The notes beneath the pieces were generated by a model. The model saw only the letters and a list, made by a program, of their open reading frames with translations. It was not told where the DNA came from and did not search any database. This document shows, piece after piece, positions 6,503 through 14,081 of a stretch of DNA of 17,475 bases; position 1 is the stretch's first letter, and each line of letters begins with the position of its first letter. The position numbers and the translations under genes are program-made. Origin of the DNA: Syntrophomonadaceae bacterium (lineage in GTDB: Bacteria; Bacillota; Syntrophomonadia; Syntrophomonadales; Syntrophomonadaceae); assembly GCA_012840625.1 (NCBI GenBank), contig DUSB01000119.1, positions 1-17,475 on the forward strand, in the 5' to 3' direction.

Positions 6503-9448
6503 ATGCTGTTTCTACAGGTCTCTCGTTTTTACATAATTGGGCTTATTAATACCGCCATTGATTTCGGGATTTTTAATCTGCTGCTGGCCTGCTGCCATGA
6601 ACCTTCCTCTACCAAACTACTGGGTATCAATACTCTGGCGGTAAGCTTGGCTATGATCAACAGCTATATATGCAATGGGCGCTGGACCTTCAATCAGCTG
6701 TCCCTGCAACCTTACCAAATAAGCCGCTTTACCTGTGCTTCGCTTATGGGCATGCTCATCAATTCGCTTATCGTCTGGGCGGGCTCCTGTATTTTTTCTG
6801 ACCATATAATCTTATGGCTAAACCTAAGTAAAGCAGCCGCGGCTGTCGTTTCTTCCACCTGGAACTTCCTGGCCTATAAATACTGGGTTTTTTCCCCCAC
6901 CTGCACCAGCACAGCAAGGGATGCCGCCTGCAGTCAGCCTGCTGACAGAAAAATCCCTTCTCCCTGCCACAACTCCAACCCTTTACAAGAGGGCGGTGGG
7001 AAAATAGCCTGGCTATCTTTTCTCAGCCGGCTGAAAGTAGCCTGTAAGTCCTGTTTTAAATCAGCATCACGATCCGACCACCCGGAACAAAAGGCGAAGA
7101 TAAAGGATCCTGTTCCCCCAATGATTCCTGGTCTGATCAGTCTTATTATCCCTGCCTATAACGAAGCACAGCGTCTGCCGGGGCGCCTGCAGCAGTTGCT
7201 GGAAGGTATGCCAGCAGCTAAGCCCTGGGAAATCATTATCGTAGACGATGGCAGCAGTGATGAAACCCTATCTATTATCCAGGAGTGGGCCGAAAAATAC
7301 CCTTGCATCACCACTCTTTCCTACCAGCCCAACCAGGGAAAAGGTGCTGCCGTTCGTACGGGTATACTATCAGCAGCGGGAGAATATGTACTATTTGTTG
7401 ATGCCGACGAAAGCTTTTCCCCCCGGCACATTCAAGCCTGCATCAATGAACTGCAGCAGGGTGAAGACATTGTGATTGCCTGCCGTTCCACCGACCATGG
7501 CAGACGGATGGAAAACGAATCTTTTTTCAAATACATACGGGGAAAAACATTTAATTATCTTATCCAGCTGCTTCTGCTGCCTGGAATTAAAGATAGTCAG
7601 TGCGGCTTGAAAGGATTTCATTACCAGGCCGCCCGCGAACTTTTCAGCCGCCAGAAACTGAAGGGTTTTGCTTTTGATGTGGAGATTCTAAGCCTGGCCC
7701 GCGCTTTAAATTATAGGATTAAAGAGCTGCCCGTAGATTTAAAAGATTGTGCCGGTTCCAGCGTACACAGTATACTTACCCCCCTGGAAATGATAGCGGA
7801 TGTAATACGGCTTAAAAGCTGGATGCTATGCGGAAGGTACCAACTTCCTACAAGCCAATATCGCCTGCATCCACTCTTACTTATACTGAGTCTTTTTATG
7901 CTGGCACTGGCGGTTCGCCTTCCTTGGCTCTGGGAGGTCCCCCGTTTCATTGATGAGCTTAAAGAAATCGAACTGGCCTACAAAATCTATCAGGGTCAGG
8001 CCTATCCCCTGCATAATGTCGCCCATGATATCGGCGCCCTGCATAATTATATTCTGGCCGGCATTTTCAGTCTGCTGGGATCTGGAATCTATTGGCCTCG
8101 TCTCTATACAGCCCTGACTTCAGCCGCCACAGTGGTGCTGATCTTTTTTATCGGAAAACGTCTCTATGGAACTGCCACAGCATGGGTGGCCGCATTCCTG
8201 CTGCTTGGGAACGGTATGCACTGCTTGGTTACCCATATGGCATGGTCTAACTGTACCACCCCATTTTTCTTTTGTTTAGCCCTCTTTACCCTGCTAAAAG
8301 CGGAAAACGAACAGCAGCCCTCCTTTTTTATCTTATCCTTTTTTTTATGGGGACTGACCTTACAAACCCATTCCTCCGCTCTTATTTACCTTCTGGCCGC
8401 TATAGCCTATACAGCAGGAAAATCTTTTCGGCAGCGCAGTTCCTTTACCATACGCCATTACTTATGGGCTTTTACTGCCCTGATTGCAGCCTACGCCAAC
8501 ATGATTTATTACAACCTGCTTAGTAAAGGCGGAAGCTTCCTATGGTTAAAAACCAAAGGCTATGCCCTGGAGCAAAATCCCGGATGGGCATCGTATTTTA
8601 CCAATCTACAGGCAATGATCATTGATCTGCTGCGCTCTGTTTCTTCCACTTATACCAGCCAGCCCAATTTATTCTCTTACTTTAGCCGGCCGCTTTTTAC
8701 TCTGGCTTTTCTGCTTATCATCTCCGGAGCTGTATTATCCTGGCGCCAAAAGAAAACTCTGCCCATCTATATGATAGTCAGTGCCCTCCTCATCATGCCC
8801 TGGCTGAATAGTCGCTTTGTTTTCTTTATTTCCACCCGCTATATTATGCCTGTAATCATCTGTGCCATACTGCTGATATCTTATAGTCTGGTAAGAATAG
8901 GACAGTATCTGGGACAAAAATATCGACTCCCGGCAGCCGGACGTCCTATTGGCTCAGCAGCTATAGTATTGATCGCCTTGCTGCAGCTGCTGCCCTTTTA
9001 TCAATACTGCCATGAGATTCAATACAGCAACCTCTCCAATCATCTAAGCCTGCAAATCATAGGTGATCTACAAAAACATGCTTCCCCCTCAACACTGGTA
9101 CTGGTCGACCCTGATCTGAAGATTGAAAATGATCCCCTGCCCATATTGCTAAAGCTAAATGGAGTCAATTATGCTTTCCTTCCCTCCCACGATCCGTCTG
9201 TTATGACAGTCGACAACCGATACAGTATTCCCTGTTTTACTTCCCCGGGAAAAATGTACCTTATCTGTAGCGAAAAAAACCTTCAGCCTGTACGGGAAGC
9301 ATTTTACGGACTAGAACTCGCTTCATATAAACAGGACCTTCTCCTGCCCCATCAAAGTGGCAAAAGAAAGATTATGATTCTCAGCCTCCCGGCTGCATAT
9401 ACTTCCTGGAACAGCAAAAAGGGAGGATCATCCTCCCTTTTTGATTAA
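6503..9448 (+). CDS. Three-domain fusion: GtrA-like flippase + GT2 polyprenyl-phosphate glycosyltransferase + GT-C membrane glycosyltransferase
   Basis: 981 residues from ATG 6503 (GAGGTG at 6493-6498; a TTG at 6491 is in frame but overlaps that site). Residues 1-130 form a four-helix GtrA-like domain (FYIIGLINTAIDFGIF and WNFLAYKYWVF). A hydrophilic, cysteine-containing linker spans 131-208. Residues 211-445 are a GT2 domain of the DPM1/ALG5 type: SLIIPAYNEA (213-222), IIVDDGSSDET (245-255), QGKGAAVRTG (278-287), VDAD (299-302), DSQCGLKGF (364-372). From about 455 to 835 there are some 10-11 membrane segments with an acidic D484-E485 pair in the first outer loop (FIDELKEIELA), as in GT39/ArnT-type GT-C enzymes; a soluble tail follows to 981. 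Known family roles would be making a polyprenyl-phosphate sugar, flipping it, and transferring the sugar outside the membrane. The acceptor is unknown. The gene stands alone between a divergent and a convergent neighbour. Confidence 0.85.
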   Translation: MLFLQVSRFYIIGLINTAIDFGIFNLLLACCHEPSSTKLLGINTLAVSLAMINSYICNGRWTFNQLSLQPYQISRFTCASLMGMLINSLIVWAGSCIFSDHIILWLNLSKAAAAVVSSTWNFLAYKYWVFSPTCTSTARDAACSQPADRKIPSPCHNSNPLQEGGGKIAWLSFLSRLKVACKSCFKSASRSDHPEQKAKIKDPVPPMIPGLISLIIPAYNEAQRLPGRLQQLLEGMPAAKPWEIIIVDDGSSDETLSIIQEWAEKYPCITTLSYQPNQGKGAAVRTGILSAAGEYVLFVDADESFSPRHIQACINELQQGEDIVIACRSTDHGRRMENESFFKYIRGKTFNYLIQLLLLPGIKDSQCGLKGFHYQAARELFSRQKLKGFAFDVEILSLARALNYRIKELPVDLKDCAGSSVHSILTPLEMIADVIRLKSWMLCGRYQLPTSQYRLHPLLLILSLFMLALAVRLPWLWEVPRFIDELKEIELAYKIYQGQAYPLHNVAHDIGALHNYILAGIFSLLGSGIYWPRLYTALTSAATVVLIFFIGKRLYGTATAWVAAFLLLGNGMHCLVTHMAWSNCTTPFFFCLALFTLLKAENEQQPSFFILSFFLWGLTLQTHSSALIYLLAAIAYTAGKSFRQRSSFTIRHYLWAFTALIAAYANMIYYNLLSKGGSFLWLKTKGYALEQNPGWASYFTNLQAMIIDLLRSVSSTYTSQPNLFSYFSRPLFTLAFLLIISGAVLSWRQKKTLPIYMIVSALLIMPWLNSRFVFFISTRYIMPVIICAILLISYSLVRIGQYLGQKYRLPAAGRPIGSAAIVLIALLQLLPFYQYCHEIQYSNLSNHLSLQIIGDLQKHASPSTLVLVDPDLKIENDPLPILLKLNGVNYAFLPSHDPSVMTVDNRYSIPCFTSPGKMYLICSEKNLQPVREAFYGLELASYKQDLLLPHQSGKRKIMILSLPAAYTSWNSKKGGSSSLFD
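9416..9446. terminator. Bidirectional terminator overlapping the 3' end of the glycosyltransferase gene
   Basis: AAAAAGGGAGGA (9416-9427) pairs perfectly with TCCTCCCTTTTT (9431-9442) around a three-base loop. The A and T runs give a U-tract in both directions, so the one hairpin can stop the plus-strand glycosyltransferase transcript and the minus-strand acyl-CoA synthetase transcript. It lies before the glycosyltransferase stop codon (TAA 9446-9448), inside the coding sequence. Confidence 0.85.
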
Positions 9449-9469
9449 TTTTGCTGTTATATTCAGCGC

Positions 9470-11392
9470 TTAGTATAGAGACTCAATTTCATCTGCAAAG
9501 TGATCCAGTACAACCCGCATCTTAATCTTACTGGAGGGCGTTAATTCTCCAGCTTCTTCAGATAATCTGCGCGGCAGCAGCTTGAATTTCTTAATGGTTT
9601 CAAAGTCATCCAGTTGTTCGTTAACCTTATTAATCTCATTCTGAATCACTGCAATGACTTCAGGATGCTCGATGACATCTTCTCCAACTGCTGTACACAT
9701 ATACATACCATTTACTTCCCCATATTCAACCTTGCTTTCATCAAAAGGAATCGATCGGCTCTGCATCATCTGCAGTATAGCGGCATAATTGGGAACAACC
9801 AATGCACTGATGTACTTCCTGTTTTCACCGATTACCACCACCTGCTCCAGCAGAGGGCTATTGTTGCATACACTCTCAATTCTAGCCTGGGCAACGTTTT
9901 TGCCTGTATCCAGAACGATAATTGATTTCTTACGATCGACGATACGAATATATCCCCGGGAATCCATTTCCGCTATATCTCCACTCTTAAACCACCCATC
10001 GGAAGTAAAAGATTCACGAGTTGCTTCTTCATCTTTATAATATTCAGTAATGATTCCATTGCCTCGCATCAATAATTCTCCATCATCGGCCAACTTGAAC
10101 TCTACCCCTGGATTGGGCGGAGAAATCCAGCCTATTTTATAAGCACTGGGAGCCGACTCAGCAACACCTGCTGCAGTTTCAGTTAAACCATAACCTAGGC
10201 CAATATAGACACCCATCCCCACCAGCCTGCGCTGTAGTTCAGGATCCATATAAGCGCCCCCAATATTTAAGTCTCTCATCCTGCCGCCCAGCGCATGGTG
10301 GACACGCCAGTAAACCATATTATAAGCCGTCAGCCATTGCTCTCGTAATTCTCCTTCTAGCTGCTCTTCAAAAGGAATGGTCATATCAATATAGCCTTCT
10401 TCATCCTCCAGCGCATAAGTCGTTTTTATCGCAACATCAATGGCCCAATCCCATAATTTCTTGCCCTCTGGGGTAGCCGCAAAGGCGTTCTCAAAACCCT
10501 GATACATTCTGGCTGCCAGCCGCGGCACCCAGGTAATCCAGGTAGGTCTAATAAAGTTAATATCCATCAAAGCGGTAGCAGGAGATTCGCAAAAGCCAAC
10601 TAAACCACCGATAATGGTCGGTCCATAATAACCGTTTACCTTTTCCATAATATGTGACAGAGGCAAGGTGATCATGCTTACACAGTCCTGGTTTTCAATA
10701 CGGTTATATTTTATTAAATGGGTGTAACCCCGAATAGCTGCATAAAGAATGCTCTGATGAGAATGCATAGCCCCTTTTAACCTTCCTGTTGTACCTGATG
10801 TATATACCATAGCAGCGGGACTATCACCGTCAATTTCAGCTAAACGATCTCTGAGCAATTCCATATTTTCCTGCCTTTCAGCAGCCCCCATACCAATAAG
10901 TTCACCCAGACCAAATACAGTTTTGCCATCACCACGAAAGCCTTTTTCAAAGCAAACTAAGTATTCCAAAGAGGGCATCTCATCCTTATAACTCAGCACC
11001 TCATAAAGCTGTTCTACTGTGTCAACATAGAGTAGCCTGAATTCACAATGATTGGCAATCATTATAGTTTCATCCTTTGATAGGGTAGGATAAATTGAAA
11101 CCGTAGCTCCGCCGGCAAACATATTACCCAGATCAGCCCAGGCCCACCTGGCACTGCTATGTGCCTTAATGGCCAGCAGATCATGCTTTGCCATACCCAG
11201 CTTAATAAGGGCCAGGGCAATGTTTTCACAGCCCGTCACCAGGTCATTGTAGCTGATCATTCTCCATCGTCCATTTTCCTTAAAAAGCTGAGCAGGCCTT
11301 GTACCAAAAACCTTCTGGTTATTGTATAAGGCCTGCGGAATAGTAAATACTTGCTTCTCAAAATTTTCCCACATAATGTATGGGTTACTCAT
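9470..11392 (-). CDS. Long-chain acyl-CoA synthetase (AMP-forming), FadD/ACSL-like
   Basis: 640 residues, the length of the ACSL-like branch of the adenylate-forming family. ATG 11392 has AGGGGG seven bases upstream. Motifs in order: YTSGTTGRLKG (197-207, AMP-binding P-loop), LPLSHIMEK (243-251), GYGLTETAA (400-408), DGWFKSGD (465-472), RIVDRKKSIIV (483-493), GKNV (497-500) and LTPSSKIKM (617-625) with K622 as the likely catalytic lysine. An insertion between about 300 and 370, containing the conserved RVHHALGGRMR, is typical of long-chain synthetases. Reaction: fatty acid + ATP + CoA to acyl-CoA + AMP + PPi, in the cytoplasm or at the inner membrane face. Single gene, facing the glycosyltransferase across 21 bases and sharing its terminator. 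In a syntrophic fatty-acid degrader this would be the entry step to beta-oxidation. Confidence 0.93.
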   Translation of the reverse strand: MSNPYIMWENFEKQVFTIPQALYNNQKVFGTRPAQLFKENGRWRMISYNDLVTGCENIALALIKLGMAKHDLLAIKAHSSARWAWADLGNMFAGGATVSIYPTLSKDETIMIANHCEFRLLYVDTVEQLYEVLSYKDEMPSLEYLVCFEKGFRGDGKTVFGLGELIGMGAAERQENMELLRDRLAEIDGDSPAAMVYTSGTTGRLKGAMHSHQSILYAAIRGYTHLIKYNRIENQDCVSMITLPLSHIMEKVNGYYGPTIIGGLVGFCESPATALMDINFIRPTWITWVPRLAARMYQGFENAFAATPEGKKLWDWAIDVAIKTTYALEDEEGYIDMTIPFEEQLEGELREQWLTAYNMVYWRVHHALGGRMRDLNIGGAYMDPELQRRLVGMGVYIGLGYGLTETAAGVAESAPSAYKIGWISPPNPGVEFKLADDGELLMRGNGIITEYYKDEEATRESFTSDGWFKSGDIAEMDSRGYIRIVDRKKSIIVLDTGKNVAQARIESVCNNSPLLEQVVVIGENRKYISALVVPNYAAILQMMQSRSIPFDESKVEYGEVNGMYMCTAVGEDVIEHPEVIAVIQNEINKVNEQLDDFETIKKFKLLPRRLSEEAGELTPSSKIKMRVVLDHFADEIESLY

Positions 11393-11463
11393 TACAAAAC
11401 CCCCTTTTTATCCAAGACATCTCCTGTAAATTCAGTACAGCGTACCGCTAGAATGATTAAACA

Positions 11464-11486
11464 ATAATATGATTCTAAAATATTAT
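11464..11486. repeat. AT-rich inverted repeat in the acyl-CoA synthetase leader
   Basis: ATAATAT (11464-11470) and ATATTAT (11480-11486) are a perfect 7-bp inverted repeat with a nine-base spacer. It lies downstream of the predicted transcription start, where a repressor could act as a roadblock. The composition is so AT-rich that chance is a serious alternative. Confidence 0.3.
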
Positions 11487-11508
11487 GATTGATGATGTCT
11501 CTATGATA

Positions 11509-11537
11509 AATATCTCATACGGGGATATCATTGTCAA
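11509..11537 (-). promoter_or_regulatory. Candidate promoter of the acyl-CoA synthetase gene
   Basis: On the minus strand a perfect TTGACA (11537-11532) is followed by a 17-base spacer and GATATT (11514-11509), four of six for the -10. The start would be near 11502, with a leader of about 110 bases. Confidence 0.45.
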
Positions 11538-11700
11538 TAATATGTCTTTTCGTCATTATATGCACTTATTTGCTATGCTTTGATCTTTTTTATGATATAT
11601 GAGGCTTTTTGTATTACTGGTTGGGGTTAATTTGCAGGTTAAAAACCCGCTATTTGTGATGAGCACAGGGGCAGAGGTATTCTTGCCAGCAGAACAGGGG

Positions 11701-12567
11701 CTAGGCGGTGAGAATTTCCACTCCGTTATTTGTTACCCTAACTGTATGTTCCCATTGAGCAGTAAGTTTGCCATCAGCGGTTACCGTGGTCCATCCATCA
11801 GCAAGGGTTTTTACGCGATGAGTTCCCTGATTAATCATGGGCTCAATGGTAAAGACCATATTGGGAACCAGAACCATCCCGCTTTCCCGGACTCCAAAAT
11901 GCTGGACAAAAGGATCTTCGTGAAACTCCAGTCCGACCCCATGCCCACCAAAATCCTGTACCGTCGAATAATTATGCCTCCGGGCATGCTGTTCAATACT
12001 ATACCCGATATCACCGATACGATTAAAAGGTTTTACCTGTTCAATTCCTATATGCATACATTCCCACGCTACTTTAACCAGATGACGAGCTTCCGGGGAA
12101 ACATCGCCGATTAAAAACATGCGCGACATATCCCCATAATATCCGTCCAAAATAGTAGTAACATCTACATTTACAATATCTCCCTCTAGCAGTGGCGTTT
12201 CATCAGGAATACCATGACAGACCACTTCATTAATAGAGGTGCAGGTACTGCGGGGATAACCCCTGTAGTTCAAGGGAGCTGGATAGGCCCCATGCATAAC
12301 GGTATAATCATATACCCATTGATCAATATCGATGGTTCTTACCCCCGGACCAATCTTCTCACTGACTATATCCAAAATCTTCTTGCTCAGCTGACAGGCC
12401 GCAGCGATACCTTGGATTTGTTCTTCCGTTTTGATCATAGTACGATCTGGAATCGGAATACCCTGCAGGGCTAATGTTTCCAAACGTTCATCCTGATCCA
12501 TGTGGCATTTTTTGTATTTAATTCCACTGCCGCACCAGCAGGCATCATTACGTGATAATTTACTCAT
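11701..12567 (-). CDS. map: Methionine aminopeptidase type I with N-terminal SEC-C zinc motif
   Basis: 288 residues; about 40 longer than the minimal enzyme because of an N-terminal SEC-C motif: RNDACWCGSGIKYKKCH (6-22) with C10, C12, C21 and H22 as zinc ligands. The catalytic core follows, with the five metal ligands at family spacing: D135, D146, H209, E242 and E273 (VNVDVT, YYGDMSR, GGHGVG, TIEPM, WEHTV), plus H118 in EVVCHGIPD. It removes the initiator methionine from nascent proteins in the cytoplasm; the SEC-C motif is also found at the tail of SecA and may bind ribosomes or RNA. ATG 12567 has AAAGGAG upstream. The DedA-like gene ends 107 bases upstream on the same strand with no clear terminator between, so the two may be cotranscribed. 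A genome of this type often carries a second, ribosomal-operon map copy; that cannot be checked here. Confidence 0.95.
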   Translation of the reverse strand: MSKLSRNDACWCGSGIKYKKCHMDQDERLETLALQGIPIPDRTMIKTEEQIQGIAAACQLSKKILDIVSEKIGPGVRTIDIDQWVYDYTVMHGAYPAPLNYRGYPRSTCTSINEVVCHGIPDETPLLEGDIVNVDVTTILDGYYGDMSRMFLIGDVSPEARHLVKVAWECMHIGIEQVKPFNRIGDIGYSIEQHARRHNYSTVQDFGGHGVGLEFHEDPFVQHFGVRESGMVLVPNMVFTIEPMINQGTHRVKTLADGWTTVTADGKLTAQWEHTVRVTNNGVEILTA

Positions 12568-12674
12568 CTTTACAGACTCCTTTAGAAAGATTGTGGCAAG
12601 GCAAAGACTTGCTAACCACCGTCTATTTTACTATACTGCCATATTTGATACCAGCAGCCCATATAACAGGTATT

Positions 12675-13931
12675 TTATCCTATTCGTATCTGTCTGGATT
12701 TGCTATCCCGATACAGAACAATAAACCAGATAACCACCATCCAGAGGGCGGCCGTTGCCAAACATATAAAAACCTGTGATGGATACTGACCGGCTACAAT
12801 CCAACTAAAAGCCATGATCAGCACCATGAAAAGCCCCAGAGCCCACCAGCGCAGCCGGAGGGGAGTCCAGGCAGGACGAATTCCACCACAAACAGCACAA
12901 ATAGCTGCCATCCATAAGGTCATATTTATACCCTGCCAGCCAATCGGAGGTAGAAGATCAGCCGCCATATGGTTGCCTAAATAATTTAAAACGCCGGAAT
13001 AACCCCAATAGATGAGAGCTGCCCCGCCGATGGATACCAGCAGATGCCAGGCCCGGGGCGGTGTGCGGATCATAAAATAAATAAAAAGCAGTGTCACCAC
13101 AGTAATAAACATCGGCAAAGAAAAAATATGACTCAAATAAGTCAGCGGACCTCCGATCCATGGAGATAAGCAGGCAGTAATAATTAGATCTGATCGATGC
13201 AGTTGATTATTAAGTATATCAAAAACAATATCGGCCAGGAAGAAAACCAGAAATGCCCCGGCGCCCCAGGCCAGTATCCACTCACCCACACTGCTAAACA
13301 AGCCTTCCTGCCAGTAACGAATAAAATGAACTACATCAGAAATACGGCGGCGTAAAGGGGCTAATATCTGGCTGCTTGTTTTTATTCTGCGCTGGTACAG
13401 CCACCAGACAAAGATTATTGCAGCAGCCACAACAACAGTAATCCACGAAAAATTAGCAGAGATAAACTTCATGGCTTCCTGTCCAAAGGCTATAACAAAT
13501 AAAGCCTCTAAAAAGAACCTCATACCACGCCCAATTAATGACGCAGATAAGAAGCGGGGAACATTCATGGAAAAACAGCCCGCCGCAATAGTAAAAACCT
13601 TGTAAGGAATGGGAGTCAAGCCTGCAATTACGATAGCCCACATTCCATACCGTTCAAACATATTTTCTACCCGCCCCACTGTTACGGGCGAGGCAAAACG
13701 ATACAAGAGGGGCTGACCAATAAGCCTTCCCAGTACATAACCCAGGTAGGCACCAGCTACGGAAGCCAGGGTGCATAATAGAGCGTAAAAAAGAGACCGA
13801 CCAGGTACAGCAATGCTCATAGGAAGTAATAATACATCCGGGGGGATAGGAAAAAACGAAGATTCAATAAATGCAAGTACCATCAAGCCCCATATCCCAT
13901 AGGCTTCCAGCAAAAGTAGCAGCTGTTCCAT
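12675..13931 (-). CDS. DedA/VTT-domain membrane protein fused to a second, PAP2-like membrane half
   Basis: 418 residues; about twice the usual DedA length. ATG 13931 has AAGGAGG six bases upstream. Residues 1-180 are a DedA/YqaA (VTT) domain: FIESSFFPIPPDVLLLP (21-37), AGAYLGYVLGRLIG (59-72) and GLTPIPYKVFTIAAG (104-118), ending in a membrane segment near 163-178. A basic stretch (181-200) leads to a C-terminal half (about 215-408) with roughly six membrane helices. This half resembles a PAP2 lipid phosphatase in layout: FDILNNQLHRSD (237-248) near its start and a closing SWIVAGQYPSQVFICLATAALW. The PSGH and SR-x-H-D catalytic motifs are absent (IGWQ at 330-333; S376-W377; Q382 and Q386 where histidine and aspartate would stand). 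DedA proteins are linked to undecaprenyl-phosphate or phospholipid transport. A role in lipid carrier recycling is inference. If the PAP2 relation is wrong, this is a membrane half of unknown family. Confidence 0.82.
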   Translation of the reverse strand: MEQLLLLLEAYGIWGLMVLAFIESSFFPIPPDVLLLPMSIAVPGRSLFYALLCTLASVAGAYLGYVLGRLIGQPLLYRFASPVTVGRVENMFERYGMWAIVIAGLTPIPYKVFTIAAGCFSMNVPRFLSASLIGRGMRFFLEALFVIAFGQEAMKFISANFSWITVVVAAAIIFVWWLYQRRIKTSSQILAPLRRRISDVVHFIRYWQEGLFSSVGEWILAWGAGAFLVFFLADIVFDILNNQLHRSDLIITACLSPWIGGPLTYLSHIFSLPMFITVVTLLFIYFMIRTPPRAWHLLVSIGGAALIYWGYSGVLNYLGNHMAADLLPPIGWQGINMTLWMAAICAVCGGIRPAWTPLRLRWWALGLFMVLIMAFSWIVAGQYPSQVFICLATAALWMVVIWFIVLYRDSKSRQIRIG

Positions 13932-13990
13932 CTCACCCCTCCTTGATCATCTTAACTAACTTATAAAATAGCATGCCTTTTTATATGAAG

Positions 13991-14017
13991 TAAAAAACTC
14001 CGGTTTAAAGCCGGAGT
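13991..14017 (-). terminator. Terminator of the pseudo-receiver gene
   Basis: ACTCCGG (13997-14003) pairs with CCGGAGT (14011-14017) around a seven-base loop. On the minus strand it is followed at once by TTTTTT (13997-13992). It lies 65 bases after the stop codon of the receiver-like gene and separates it from the DedA-like gene. Confidence 0.8.
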
Positions 14018-14081
14018 CTAAATCCTCTTAAAAAATTATTATACCACTCGCTCTAAACAGGATCACCATTCATTACTCAAC

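Larger units (their letters stand above)
11393..11700. other. Intergenic region upstream of the acyl-CoA synthetase
   Basis: 308 bases between the end of the methionine aminopeptidase gene and the start of the acyl-CoA synthetase, both on the minus strand. It holds a candidate promoter (11509-11537) and an AT-rich inverted repeat (11464-11486) in the predicted leader. I see no terminator with a U-run behind the aminopeptidase gene; a GC-containing hairpin near 11635-11651 is not followed by one. No small gene with a convincing ribosome binding site was found. Confidence 0.5.

Noticed and set aside
11635..11651. Hairpin GCAGGT/ACCCGC after the aminopeptidase gene
   Set aside because: Six pairs including one G-U, and no U-run follows on the minus strand, so termination is not supported.
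11599..12114. 171-codon plus-strand open frame
   Set aside because: It is the antisense shadow of the methionine aminopeptidase gene and shows no family features or ribosome binding site.
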